DNA from: Lepidodermella squamata
Lineage: Eukaryota; Gastrotricha
Direction of reading: 5' to 3'
Length of the DNA: 64,000 bases
Assembly (NCBI GenBank): GCA_047495785.1
Contig: JBLDXI010000004.1
Coordinates: 2,170,001-2,234,000 of the forward strand
Part shown: piece by piece, positions 31,301 through 46,300 of the stretch
How positions within the stretch are numbered: the stretch's first letter is position 1
How the letters are laid out: each line of letters begins with the position of its first letter
The notes under the pieces: model-generated
The model's database searches: none
Seen by the model: the letters and a program-made list of their open reading frames with translations, nothing else
Told to the model about the DNA's origin: nothing
Made by a program: the position numbers and the translations under genes

Positions 31301-34300
31301 ATTTTACAAACGGTGATGAATTTAGGTCTAATTTTTTGCAGATGTTGAGATTCAGCATTGTCGATAACCCTTGACAAATAAATTTGACATTCGTACTGGC
31401 CAGATTTCCAAAAAATGTCAATTTACGGTGAAAAAAACAGCAAATTTCAAGTTTGCGCAAACTCAAGTCAAATTTTCAATGCGTGTGAGTCCTGCCATCC
31501 AAGCGGGTAACTGCCACATTGGTGTAAAGAGGCTAGATTAACCAAATCAAATGCGACGAAGACGATGGCAATGTCAGATTTCATGCCAGAGTTATCGATT
31601 CGATAGTCATCGATAAGTTTTGATTGATTGGTTTATCGATTTTGGCCCCTTTTGTCACCTCGGGATGGCTTTTTCACGAATGGTGATGTCTGGCGGGCTG
31701 AAAATTTGCAAATATTCAGAATCAGCATTGTCGAAAACCCCTGTACAGTCATTTGGGCCATAGGCGGCTCAGTTTTGACAAAATTTACCCTTTTTCGTGA
31801 GCTTTAAAGGCCAGGCGGCTATGCTTTAAGTCCGTTTGAATGTCCATTTTACAAACGGTGATGAATTTAGGTCTAATTTTTTGCAGATGTTGAGATTCAG
31901 CATTGTCGATAACCCTTGACAAATAAATTTGACATTCGTACTGGCCAGATTTCCAAAAAATGTCAATTTACGGTGAAAAAAACAGCAAATTTCAAGTTTG
32001 CGCAAACTCAAGTCAAATTTTCAATGCGTATGAGTCCTGCCATCCAAGCGGGTAACTGCCACATTGGTGTAAAGAGGCTAGATTAACCAAATCAAATGCG
32101 ACGAAGACGATGGCAATGTCAGATTTCATGCCAGAGTTATCGATTCGATAGTCATCGATAAGTTTTGATTGATTGGTTTATCGATTTTGGCCCCTTTTGT
32201 CACCTCGGGATGGCTTTTTCACGAATGGTGATGTCTGGCGGGCTGAAAATTTGCAAATATTCAGAATCAGCATTGTCGAAAACCCCTGTACAGTCATTTG
32301 GGCCATAGGCGGCTCAGTTTTGACAAAATTTACCCTTTTTCGTGAGCTTTAAAGGCCAGGCGGCTATGCTTTAAGTCCGTTTGAATGTCCATTTTACAAA
32401 CGGTGATGAATTTAGGTCTAATTTTTTGCAGATGTTGAGATTCAGCATTGTCGATAACCCTTGACAAATAAATTTGACATTCGTACTGGCCAGATTTCCA
32501 AAAAATGTCAATTTACGGTGAAAAAAACAGCAAATTTCAAGTTTGCGCAAACTCAAGTCAAATTTTCAATGCGTATGAGTCCTGCCATCCAAGCGGGTAA
32601 CTGCCACATTGGTGTAAAGAGGCTAGATTAACCAAATCAAATGCGACGAAGACGATGGCAATGTCAGATTTCATGCCAGAGTTATCGATTCGATAGTCAT
32701 CGATAAGTTTTGATTGATTGGTTTATCGATTTTGGCCCCTTTTGTCACCTCGGGATGGCTTTTTCACGAATGGTGATGTCTGGCGGGCTGAAAATTTGCA
32801 AATATTCAGAATCAGCATTGTCGAAAACCCCTGTACAGTCATTTGGGCCATAGGCGGCTCAGTTTTGACAAAATTTACCCTTTTTCGTGAGCTTTAAAGG
32901 CCAGGCGGCTATGCTTTAAGTCCGTTTGAATGTCCATTTTACAAACGGTGATGAATTTAGGTCTAATTTTTTGCAGATGTTGAGATTCAGCATTGTCGAT
33001 AACCCTTGACAAATAAATTTGACATTCGTACTGGCCAGATTTCCAAAAAATGTCAATTTACGGTGAAAAAAACAGCAAATTTCAAGTTTGCGCAAACTCA
33101 AGTCAAATTTTCAATGCGTATGAGTCCTGCCATCCAAGCGGGTAACTGCCACATTGGTGTAAAGAGGCTAGATTAACCAAATCAAATGCGACGAAGACGA
33201 TGGCAATGTCAGATTTCATGCCAGAGTTATCGATTCGATAGTCATCGATAAGTTTTGATTGATTGGTTTATCGATTTTGGCCCCTTTTGTCACCTCGGGA
33301 TGGCTTTTTCACGAATGGTGATGTCTGGCGGGCTGAAAATTTGCAAATATTCAGAATCAGCATTGTCGAAAACCCCTGTACAGTCATTTGGGCCATAGGC
33401 GGCTCAGTTTTGACAAAATTTACCCTTTTTCGTGAGCTTTAAAGGCCAGGCGGCTATGCTTTAAGTCCGTTTGAATGTCCATTTTACAAACGGTGATGAA
33501 TTTAGGTCTAATTTTTTGCAGATGTTGAGATTCAGCATTGTCGATAACCCTTGACAAATAAATTTGACATTCGTACTGGCCAGATTTCCAAAAAATGTCA
33601 ATTTACGGTGAAAAAAACAGCAAATTTCAAGTTTGCGCAAACTCAAGTCAAATTTTCAATGCGTGTGAGTCCTGCCATCCAAGCGGGTAACTGCCACATT
33701 GGTGTAAAGAGGCTAGATTAACCAAATCAAATGCGACGAAGACGATGGCAATGTCAGATTTCATGCCAGAGTTATCGATTCGATAGTCATCGATAAGTTT
33801 TGATTGATTGGTTTATCGATTTTGGCCCCTTTTGTCACCTCGGGATGGCTTTTTCACGAATGGTGATGTCTGGCGGGCTGAAAATTTGCAAATATTCAGA
33901 ATCAGCATTGTCGAAAACCCCTGTACAGTCATTTGGGCCATAGGCGGCTCAGTTTTGACAAAATTTACCCTTTTTCGTGAGCTTTAAAGGCCAGGCGGCT
34001 ATGCTTTAAGTCCGTTTGAATGTCCATTTTACAAACGGTGATGAATTTAGGTCTAATTTTTTGCAGATGTTGAGATTCAGCATTGTCGATAACCCTTGAC
34101 AAATAAATTTGACATTCGTACTGGCCAGATTTCCAAAAAATGTCAATTTACGGTGAAAAAAACAGCAAATTTCAAGTTTGCGCAAACTCAAGTCAAATTT
34201 TCAATGCGTATGAGTCCTGCCATCCAAGCGGGTAACTGCCACATTGGTGTAAAGAGGCTAGATTAACCAAATCAAATGCGACGAAGACGATGGCAATGTC

Positions 34301-37300
34301 AGATTTCATGCCAGAGTTATCGATTCGATAGTCATCGATAAGTTTTGATTGATTGGTTTATCGATTTTGGCCCCTTTTGTCACCTCGGGATGGCTTTTTC
34401 ACGAATGGTGATGTCTGGCGGGCTGAAAATTTGCAAATATTCAGAATCAGCATTGTCGAAAACCCCTGTACAGTCATTTGGGCCATAGGCGGCTCAGTTT
34501 TGACAAAATTTACCCTTTTTCGTGAGCTTTAAAGGCCAGGCGGCTATGCTTTAAGTCCGTTTGAATGTCCATTTTACAAACGGTGATGAATTTAGGTCTA
34601 ATTTTTTGCAGATGTTGAGATTCAGCATTGTCGATAACCCTTGACAAATAAATTTGACATTCGTACTGGCCAGATTTCCAAAAAATGTCAATTTACGGTG
34701 AAAAAAACAGCAAATTTCAAGTTTGCGCAAACTCAAGTCAAATTTTCAATGCGTATGAGTCCTGCCATCCAAGCGGGTAACTGCCACATTGGTGTAAAGA
34801 GGCTAGATTAACCAAATCAAATGCGACGAAGACGATGGCAATGTCAGATTTCATGCCAGAGTTATCGATTCGATAGTCATCGATAAGTTTTGATTGATTG
34901 GTTTATCGATTTTGGCCCCTTTTGTCACCTCGGGATGGCTTTTTCACGAATGGTGATGTCTGGCGGGCTGAAAATTTGCAAATATTCAGAATCAGCATTG
35001 TCGAAAACCCCTGTACAGTCATTTGGGCCATAGGCGGCTCAGTTTTGACAAAATTTACCCTTTTTCGTGAGCTTTAAAGGCCAGGCGGCTATGCTTTAAG
35101 TCCGTTTGAATGTCCATTTTACAAACGGTGATGAATTTAGGTCTAATTTTTTGCAGATGTTGAGATTCAGCATTGTCGATAACCCTTGACAAATAAATTT
35201 GACATTCGTACTGGCCAGATTTCCAAAAAATGTCAATTTACGGTGAAAAAAACAGCAAATTTCAAGTTTGCGCAAACTCAAGTCAAATTTTCAATGCGTA
35301 TGAGTCCTGCCATCCAAGCGGGTAACTGCCACATTGGTGTAAAGAGGCTAGATTAACCAAATCAAATGCGACGAAGACGATGGCAATGTCAGATTTCATG
35401 CCAGAGTTATCGATTCGATAGTCATCGATAAGTTTTGATTGATTGGTTTATCGATTTTGGCCCCTTTTGTCACCTCGGGATGGCTTTTTCACGAATGGTG
35501 ATGTCTGGCGGGCTGAAAATTTGCAAATATTCAGAATCAGCATTGTCGAAAACCCCTGTACAGTCATTTGGGCCATAGGCGGCTCAGTTTTGACAAAATT
35601 TACCCTTTTTCGTGAGCTTTAAAGGCCAGGCGGCTATGCTTTAAGTCCGTTTGAATGTCCATTTTACAAACGGTGATGAATTTAGGTCTAATTTTTTGCA
35701 GATGTTGAGATTCAGCATTGTCGATAACCCTTGACAAATAAATTTGACATTCGTACTGGCCAGATTTCCAAAAAATGTCAATTTACGGTGAAAAAAACAG
35801 CAAATTTCAAGTTTGCGCAAACTCAAGTCAAATTTTCAATGCGTATGAGTCCTGCCATCCAAGCGGGTAACTGCCACATTGGTGTAAAGAGGCTAGATTA
35901 ACCAAATCAAATGCGACGAAGACGATGGCAATGTCAGATTTCATGCCAGAGTTATCGATTCGATAGTCATCGATAAGTTTTGATTGATTGGTTTATCGAT
36001 TTTGGCCCCTTTTGTCACCTCGGGATGGCTTTTTCACGAATGGTGATGTCTGGCGGGCTGAAAATTTGCAAATATTCAGAATCAGCATTGTCGAAAACCC
36101 CTGTACAGTCATTTGGGCCATAGGCGGCTCAGTTTTGACAAAATTTACCCTTTTTCGTGAGCTTTAAAGGCCAGGCGGCTATGCTTTAAGTCCGTTTGAA
36201 TGTCCATTTTACAAACGGTGATGAATTTAGGTCTAATTTTTTGCAGATGTTGAGATTCAGCATTGTCGATAACCCTTGACAAATAAATTTGACATTCGTA
36301 CTGGCCAGATTTCCAAAAAATGTCAATTTACGGTGAAAAAAACAGCAAATTTCAAGTTTGCGCAAACTCAAGTCAAATTTTCAATGCGTATGAGTCCTGC
36401 CATCCAAGCGGGTAACTGCCACATTGGTGTAAAGAGGCTAGATTAACCAAATCAAATGCGACGAAGACGATGGCAATGTCAGATTTCATGCCAGAGTTAT
36501 CGATTCGATAGTCATCGATAAGTTTTGATTGATTGGTTTATCGATTTTGGCCCCTTTTGTCACCTCGGGATGGCTTTTTCACGAATGGTGATGTCTGGCG
36601 GGCTGAAAATTTGCAAATATTCAGAATCAGCATTGTCGAAAACCCCTGTACAGTCATTTGGGCCATAGGCGGCTCAGTTTTGACAAAATTTACCCTTTTT
36701 CGTGAGCTTTAAAGGCCAGGCGGCTATGCTTTAAGTCCGTTTGAATGTCCATTTTACAAACGGTGATGAATTTAGGTCTAATTTTTTGCAGATGTTGAGA
36801 TTCAGCATTGTCGATAACCCTTGACAAATAAATTTGACATTCGTACTGGCCAGATTTCCAAAAAATGTCAATTTACGGTGAAAAAAACAGCAAATTTCAA
36901 GTTTGCGCAAACTCAAGTCAAATTTTCAATGCGTATGAGTCCTGCCATCCAAGCGGGTAACTGCCACATTGGTGTAAAGAGGCTAGATTAACCAAATCAA
37001 ATGCGACGAAGACGATGGCAATGTCAGATTTCATGCCAGAGTTATCGATTCGATAGTCATCGATAAGTTTTGATTGATTGGTTTATCGATTTTGGCCCCT
37101 TTTGTCACCTCGGGATGGCTTTTTCACGAATGGTGATGTCTGGCGGGCTGAAAATTTGCAAATATTCAGAATCAGCATTGTCGAAAACCCCTGTACAGTC
37201 ATTTGGGCCATAGGCGGCTCAGTTTTGACAAAATTTACCCTTTTTCGTGAGCTTTAAAGGCCAGGCGGCTATGCTTTAAGTCCGTTTGAATGTCCATTTT

Positions 37301-40300
37301 ACAAACGGTGATGAATTTAGGTCTAATTTTTTGCAGATGTTGAGATTCAGCATTGTCGATAACCCTTGACAAATAAATTTGACATTCGTACTGGCCAGAT
37401 TTCCAAAAAATGTCAATTTACGGTGAAAAAAACAGCAAATTTCAAGTTTGCGCAAACTCAAGTCAAATTTTCAATGCGTGTGAGTCCTGCCATCCAAGCG
37501 GGTAACTGCCACATTGGTGTAAAGAGGCTAGATTAACCAAATCAAATGCGACGAAGACGATGGCAATGTCAGATTTCATGCCAGAGTTATCGATTCGATA
37601 GTCATCGATAAGTTTTGATTGATTGGTTTATCGATTTTGGCCCCTTTTGTCACCTCGGGATGGCTTTTTCACGAATGGTGATGTCTGGCGGGCTGAAAAT
37701 TTGCAAATATTCAGAATCAGCATTGTCGAAAACCCCTGTACAGTCATTTGGGCCATAGGCGGCTCAGTTTTGACAAAATTTACCCTTTTTCGTGAGCTTT
37801 AAAGGCCAGGCGGCTATGCTTTAAGTCCGTTTGAATGTCCATTTTACAAACGGTGATGAATTTAGGTCTAATTTTTTGCAGATGTTGAGATTCAGCATTG
37901 TCGATAACCCTTGACAAATAAATTTGACATTCGTACTGGCCAGATTTCCAAAAAATGTCAATTTACGGTGAAAAAAACAGCAAATTTCAAGTTTGCGCAA
38001 ACTCAAGTCAAATTTTCAATGCGTGTGAGTCCTGCCATCCAAGCGGGTAACTGCCACATTGGTGTAAAGAGGCTAGATTAACCAAATCAAATGCGACGAA
38101 GACGATGGCAATGTCAGATTTCATGCCAGAGTTATCGATTCGATAGTCATCGATAAGTTTTGATTGATTGGTTTATCGATTTTGGCCCCTTTTGTCACCT
38201 CGGGATGGCTTTTTCACGAATGGTGATGTCTGGCGGGCTGAAAATTTGCAAATATTCAGAATCAGCATTGTCGAAAACCCCTGTACAGTCATTTGGGCCA
38301 TAGGCGGCTCAGTTTTGACAAAATTTACCCTTTTTCGTGAGCTTTAAAGGCCAGGCGGCTATGCTTTAAGTCCGTTTGAATGTCCATTTTACAAACGGTG
38401 ATGAATTTAGGTCTAATTTTTTGCAGATGTTGAGATTCAGCATTGTCGATAACCCTTGACAAATAAATTTGACATTCGTACTGGCCAGATTTCCAAAAAA
38501 TGTCAATTTACGGTGAAAAAAACAGCAAATTTCAAGTTTGCGCAAACTCAAGTCAAATTTTCAATGCGTGTGAGTCCTGCCATCCAAGCGGGTAACTGCC
38601 ACATTGGTGTAAAGAGGCTAGATTAACCAAATCAAATGCGACGAAGACGATGGCAATGTCAGATTTCATGCCAGAGTTATCGATTCGATAGTCATCGATA
38701 AGTTTTGATTGATTGGTTTATCGATTTTGGCCCCTTTTGTCACCTCGGGATGGCTTTTTCACGAATGGTGATGTCTGGCGGGCTGAAAATTTGCAAATAT
38801 TCAGAATCAGCATTGTCGAAAACCCCTGTACAGTCATTTGGGCCATAGGCGGCTCAGTTTTGACAAAATTTACCCTTTTTCGTGAGCTTTAAAGGCCAGG
38901 CGGCTATGCTTTAAGTCCGTTTGAATGTCCATTTTACAAACGGTGATGAATTTAGGTCTAATTTTTTGCAGATGTTGAGATTCAGCATTGTCGATAACCC
39001 TTGACAAATAAATTTGACATTCGTACTGGCCAGATTTCCAAAAAATGTCAATTTACGGTGAAAAAAACAGCAAATTTCAAGTTTGCGCAAACTCAAGTCA
39101 AATTTTCAATGCGTGTGAGTCCTGCCATCCAAGCGGGTAACTGCCACATTGGTGTAAAGAGGCTAGATTAACCAAATCAAATGCGACGAAGACGATGGCA
39201 ATGTCAGATTTCATGCCAGAGTTATCGATTCGATAGTCATCGATAAGTTTTGATTGATTGGTTTATCGATTTTGGCCCCTTTTGTCACCTCGGGATGGCT
39301 TTTTCACGAATGGTGATGTCTGGCGGGCTGAAAATTTGCAAATATTCAGAATCAGCATTGTCGAAAACCCCTGTACAGTCATTTGGGCCATAGGCGGCTC
39401 AGTTTTGACAAAATTTACCCTTTTTCGTGAGCTTTAAAGGCCAGGCGGCTATGCTTTAAGTCCGTTTGAATGTCCATTTTACAAACGGTGATGAATTTAG
39501 GTCTAATTTTTTGCAGATGTTGAGATTCAGCATTGTCGATAACCCTTGACAAATAAATTTGACATTCGTACTGGCCAGATTTCCAAAAAATGTCAATTTA
39601 CGGTGAAAAAAACAGCAAATTTCAAGTTTGCGCAAACTCAAGTCAAATTTTCAATGCGTGTGAGTCCTGCCATCCAAGCGGGTAACTGCCACATTGGTGT
39701 AAAGAGGCTAGATTAACCAAATCAAATGCGACGAAGACGATGGCAATGTCAGATTTCATGCCAGAGTTATCGATTCGATAGTCATCGATAAGTTTTGATT
39801 GATTGGTTTATCGATTTTGGCCCCTTTTGTCACCTCGGGATGGCTTTTTCACGAATGGTGATGTCTGGCGGGCTGAAAATTTGCAAATATTCAGAATCAG
39901 CATTGTCGAAAACCCCTGTACAGTCATTTGGGCCATAGGCGGCTCAGTTTTGACAAAATTTACCCTTTTTCGTGAGCTTTAAAGGCCAGGCGGCTATGCT
40001 TTAAGTCCGTTTGAATGTCCATTTTACAAACGGTGATGAATTTAGGTCTAATTTTTTGCAGATGTTGAGATTCAGCATTGTCGATAACCCTTGACAAATA
40101 AATTTGACATTCGTACTGGCCAGATTTCCAAAAAATGTCAATTTACGGTGAAAAAAACAGCAAATTTCAAGTTTGCGCAAACTCAAGTCAAATTTTCAAT
40201 GCGTATGAGTCCTGCCATCCAAGCGGGTAACTGCCACATTGGTGTAAAGAGGCTAGATTAACCAAATCAAATGCGACGAAGACGATGGCAATGTCAGATT

Positions 40301-43300
40301 TCATGCCAGAGTTATCGATTCGATAGTCATCGATAAGTTTTGATTGATTGGTTTATCGATTTTGGCCCCTTTTGTCACCTCGGGATGGCTTTTTCACGAA
40401 TGGTGATGTCTGGCGGGCTGAAAATTTGCAAATATTCAGAATCAGCATTGTCGAAAACCCCTGTACAGTCATTTGGGCCATAGGCGGCTCAGTTTTGACA
40501 AAATTTACCCTTTTTCGTGAGCTTTAAAGGCCAGGCGGCTATGCTTTAAGTCCGTTTGAATGTCCATTTTACAAACGGTGATGAATTTAGGTCTAATTTT
40601 TTGCAGATGTTGAGATTCAGCATTGTCGATAACCCTTGACAAATAAATTTGACATTCGTACTGGCCAGATTTCCAAAAAATGTCAATTTACGGTGAAAAA
40701 AACAGCAAATTTCAAGTTTGCGCAAACTCAAGTCAAATTTTCAATGCGTATGAGTCCTGCCATCCAAGCGGGTAACTGCCACATTGGTGTAAAGAGGCTA
40801 CATTAACCAAATCAAATGCGACGAAGACGATGGCAATGTCAGATTTCATGCCAGAGTTATCGATTCGATAGTCATCGATAAGTTTTGATTGATTGGTTTA
40901 TCGATTTTGGCCCCTTTTGTCACCTCGGGATGGCTTTTTCACGAATGGTGATGTCTGGCGGGCTGAAAATTTGCAAATATTCAGAATCAGCATTGTCGAA
41001 AACCCCTGTACAGTCATTTGGGCCATAGGCGGCTCAGTTTTGACAAAATTTACCCTTTTTCGTGAGCTTTAAAGGCCAGGCGGCTATGCTTTAAGTCCGT
41101 TTGAATGTCCATTTTACAAACGGTGATGAATTTAGGTCTAATTTTTTGCAGATGTTGAGATTCAGCATTGTCGATAACCCTTGACAAATAAATTTGACAT
41201 TCGTACTGGCCAGATTTCCAAAAAATGTCAATTTACGGTGAAAAAAACAGCAAATTTCAAGTTTGCGCAAACTCAAGTCAAATTTTCAATGCGTGTGAGT
41301 CCTGCCATCCAAGCGGGTAACTGCCACATTGGTGTAAAGAGGCTAGATTAACCAAATCAAATGCGACGAAGACGATGGCAATGTCAGATTTCATGCCAGA
41401 GTTATCGATTCGATAGTCATCGATAAGTTTTGATTGATTGGTTTATCGATTTTGGCCCCTTTTGTCACCTCGGGATGGCTTTTTCACGAATGGTGATGTC
41501 TGGCGGGCTGAAAATTTGCAAATATTCAGAATCAGCATTGTCGAAAACCCCTGTACAGTCATTTGGGCCATAGGCGGCTCAGTTTTGACAAAATTTACCC
41601 TTTTTCGTGAGCTTTAAAGGCCAGGCGGCTATGCTTTAAGTCCGTTTGAATGTCCATTTTACAAACGGTGATGAATTTAGGTCTAATTTTTTGCAGATGT
41701 TGAGATTCAGCATTGTCGATAACCCTTGACAAATAAATTTGACATTCGTACTGGCCAGATTTCCAAAAAATGTCAATTTACGGTGAAAAAAACAGCAAAT
41801 TTCAAGTTTGCGCAAACTCAAGTCAAATTTTCAATGCGTGTGAGTCCTGCCATCCAAGCGGGTAACTGCCACATTGGTGTAAAGAGGCTAGATTAACCAA
41901 ATCAAATGCGACGAAGACGATGGCAATGTCAGATTTCATGCCAGAGTTATCGATTCGATAGTCATCGATAAGTTTTGATTGATTGGTTTATCGATTTTGG
42001 CCCCTTTTGTCACCTCGGGATGGCTTTTTCACGAATGGTGATGTCTGGCGGGCTGAAAATTTGCAAATATTCAGAATCAGCATTGTCGAAAACCCCTGTA
42101 CAGTCATTTGGGCCATAGGCGGCTCAGTTTTGACAAAATTTACCCTTTTTCGTGAGCTTTAAAGGCCAGGCGGCTATGCTTTAAGTCCGTTTGAATGTCC
42201 ATTTTACAAACGGTGATGAATTTAGGTCTAATTTTTTGCAGATGTTGAGATTCAGCATTGTCGATAACCCTTGACAAATAAATTTGACATTCGTACTGGC
42301 CAGATTTCCAAAAAATGTCAATTTACGGTGAAAAAAACAGCAAATTTCAAGTTTGCGCAAACTCAAGTCAAATTTTCAATGCGTATGAGTCCTGCCATCC
42401 AAGCGGGTAACTGCCACATTGGTGTAAAGAGGCTAGATTAACCAAATCAAATGCGACGAAGACGATGGCAATGTCAGATTTCATGCCAGAGTTATCGATT
42501 CGATAGTCATCGATAAGTTTTGATTGATTGGTTTATCGATTTTGGCCCCTTTTGTCACCTCGGGATGGCTTTTTCACGAATGGTGATGTCTGGCGGGCTG
42601 AAAATTTGCAAATATTCAGAATCAGCATTGTCGAAAACCCCTGTACAGTCATTTGGGCCATAGGCGGCTCAGTTTTGACAAAATTTACCCTTTTTCGTGA
42701 GCTTTAAAGGCCAGGCGGCTATGCTTTAAGTCCGTTTGAATGTCCATTTTACAAACGGTGATGAATTTAGGTCTCATTTTTTGCAGATGTTGAGATTCAG
42801 CATTGTCGATAACCCTTGACAAATAAATTTGACATTCGTACTGGCCAGATTTCCAAAAAATGTCAATTTACGGTGAAAAAAACAGCAAATTTCAAGTTTG
42901 CGCAAACTCAAGTCAAATTTTCAATGCGTATGAGTCCTGCCATCCAAGCGGGTAACTGCCACATTGGTGTAAAGAGGCTAGATTAACCAAATCAAATGCG
43001 ACGAAGACGATGGCAATGTCAGATTTCATGCCAGAGTTATCGATTCGATAGTCATCGATAAGTTTTGATTGATTGGTTTATCGATTTTGGCCCCTTTTGT
43101 CACCTCGGGATGGCTTTTTCACGAATGGTGATGTCTGGCGGGCTGAAAATTTGCAAATATTCAGAATCAGCATTGTCGAAAACCCCTGTACAGTCATTTG
43201 GGCCATAGGCGGCTCAGTTTTGACAAAATTTACCCTTTTTCGTGAGCTTTAAAGGCCAGGCGGCTATGCTTTAAGTCCGTTTGAATGTCCATTTTACAAA

Positions 43301-46300
43301 CGGTGATGAATTTAGGTCTAATTTTTTGCAGATGTTGAGATTCAGCATTGTCGATAACCCTTGACAAATAAATTTGACATTCGTACTGGCCAGATTTCCA
43401 AAAAATGTCAATTTACGGTGAAAAAAACAGCAAATTTCAAGTTTGCGCAAACTCAAGTCAAATTTTCAATGCGTATGAGTCCTGCCATCCAAGCGGGTAA
43501 CTGCCACATTGGTGTAAAGAGGCTAGATTAACCAAATCAAATGCGACGAAGACGATGGCAATGTCAGATTTCATGCCAGAGTTATCGATTCGATAGTCAT
43601 CGATAAGTTTTGATTGATTGGTTTATCGATTTTGGCCCCTTTTGTCACCTCGGGATGGCTTTTTCACGAATGGTGATGTCTGGCGGGCTGAAAATTTGCA
43701 AATATTCAGAATCAGCATTGTCGAAAACCCCTGTACAGTCATTTGGGCCATAGGCGGCTCAGTTTTGACAAAATTTACCCTTTTTCGTGAGCTTTAAAGG
43801 CCAGGCGGCTATGCTTTAAGTCCGTTTGAATGTCCATTTTACAAACGGTGATGAATTTAGGTCTAATTTTTTGCAGATGTTGAGATTCAGCATTGTCGAT
43901 AACCCTTGACAAATAAATTTGACATTCGTACTGGCCAGATTTCCAAAAAATGTCAATTTACGGTGAAAAAAACAGCAAATTTCAAGTTTGCGCAAACTCA
44001 AGTCAAATTTTCAATGCGTATGAGTCCTGCCATCCAAGCGGGTAACTGCCACATTGGTGTAAAGAGGCTAGATTAACCAAATCAAATGCGACGAAGACGA
44101 TGGCAATGTCAGATTTCATGCCAGAGTTATCGATTCGATAGTCATCGATAAGTTTTGATTGATTGGTTTATCGATTTTGGCCCCTTTTGTCACCTCGGGA
44201 TGGCTTTTTCACGAATGGTGATGTCTGGCGGGCTGAAAATTTGCAAATATTCAGAATCAGCATTGTCGAAAACCCCTGTACAGTCATTTGGGCCATAGGC
44301 GGCTCAGTTTTGACAAAATTTACCCTTTTTCGTGAGCTTTAAAGGCCAGGCGGCTATGCTTTAAGTCCGTTTGAATGTCCATTTTACAAACGGTGATGAA
44401 TTTAGGTCTAATTTTTTGCAGATGTTGAGATTCAGCATTGTCGATAACCCTTGACAAATAAATTTGACATTCGTACTGGCCAGATTTCCAAAAAATGTCA
44501 ATTTACGGTGAAAAAAACAGCAAATTTCAAGTTTGCGCAAACTCAAGTCAAATTTTCAATGCGTATGAGTCCTGCCATCCAAGCGGGTAACTGCCACATT
44601 GGTGTAAAGAGGCTACATTAACCAAATCAAATGCGACGAAGACGATGGCAATGTCAGATTTCATGCCAGAGTTATCGATTCGATAGTCATCGATAAGTTT
44701 TGATTGATTGGTTTATCGATTTTGGCCCCTTTTGTCACCTCGGGATGGCTTTTTCACGAATGGTGATGTCTGGCGGGCTGAAAATTTGCAAATATTCAGA
44801 ATCAGCATTGTCGAAAACCCCTGTACAGTCATTTGGGCCATAGGCGGCTCAGTTTTGACAAAATTTACCCTTTTTCGTGAGCTTTAAAGGCCAGGCGGCT
44901 ATGCTTTAAGTCCGTTTGAATGTCCATTTTACAAACGGTGATGAATTTAGGTCTAATTTTTTGCAGATGTTGAGATTCAGCATTGTCGATAACCCTTGAC
45001 AAATAAATTTGACATTCGTACTGGCCAGATTTCCAAAAAATGTCAATTTACGGTGAAAAAAACAGCAAATTTCAAGTTTGCGCAAACTCAAGTCAAATTT
45101 TCAATGCGTATGAGTCCTGCCATCCAAGCGGGTAACTGCCACATTGGTGTAAAGAGGCTAGATTAACCAAATCAAATGCGACGAAGACGATGGCAATGTC
45201 AGATTTCATGCCAGAGTTATCGATTCGATAGTCATCGATAAGTTTTGATTGATTGGTTTATCGATTTTGGCCCCTTTTGTCACCTCGGGATGGCTTTTTC
45301 ACGAATGGTGATGTCTGGCGGGCTGAAAATTTGCAAATATTCAGAATCAGCATTGTCGAAAACCCCTGTACAGTCATTTGGGCCATAGGCGGCTCAGTTT
45401 TGACAAAATTTACCCTTTTTCGTGAGCTTTAAAGGCCAGGCGGCTATGCTTTAAGTCCGTTTGAATGTCCATTTTACAAACGGTGATGAATTTAGGTCTA
45501 ATTTTTTGCAGATGTTGAGATTCAGCATTGTCGATAACCCTTGACAAATAAATTTGACATTCGTACTGGCCAGATTTCCAAAAAATGTCAATTTACGGTG
45601 AAAAAAACAGCAAATTTCAAGTTTGCGCAAACTCAAGTCAAATTTTCAATGCGTATGAGTCCTGCCATCCAAGCGGGTAACTGCCACATTGGTGTAAAGA
45701 GGCTAGATTAACCAAATCAAATGCGACGAAGACGATGGCAATGTCAGATTTCATGCCAGAGTTATCGATTCGATAGTCATCGATAAGTTTTGATTGATTG
45801 GTTTATCGATTTTGGCCCCTTTTGTCACCTCGGGATGGCTTTTTCACGAATGGTGATGTCTGGCGGGCTGAAAATTTGCAAATATTCAGAATCAGCATTG
45901 TCGAAAACCCCTGTACAGTCATTTGGGCCATAGGCGGCTCAGTTTTGACAAAATTTACCCTTTTTCGTGAGCTTTAAAGGCCAGGCGGCTATGCTTTAAG
46001 TCCGTTTGAATGTCCATTTTACAAACGGTGATGAATTTAGGTCTAATTTTTTGCAGATGTTGAGATTCAGCATTGTCGATAACCCTTGACAAATAAATTT
46101 GACATTCGTACTGGCCAGATTTCCAAAAAATGTCAATTTACGGTGAAAAAAACAGCAAATTTCAAGTTTGCGCAAACTCAAGTCAAATTTTCAATGCGTA
46201 TGAGTCCTGCCATCCAAGCGGGTAACTGCCACATTGGTGTAAAGAGGCTAGATTAACCAAATCAAATGCGACGAAGACGATGGCAATGTCAGATTTCATG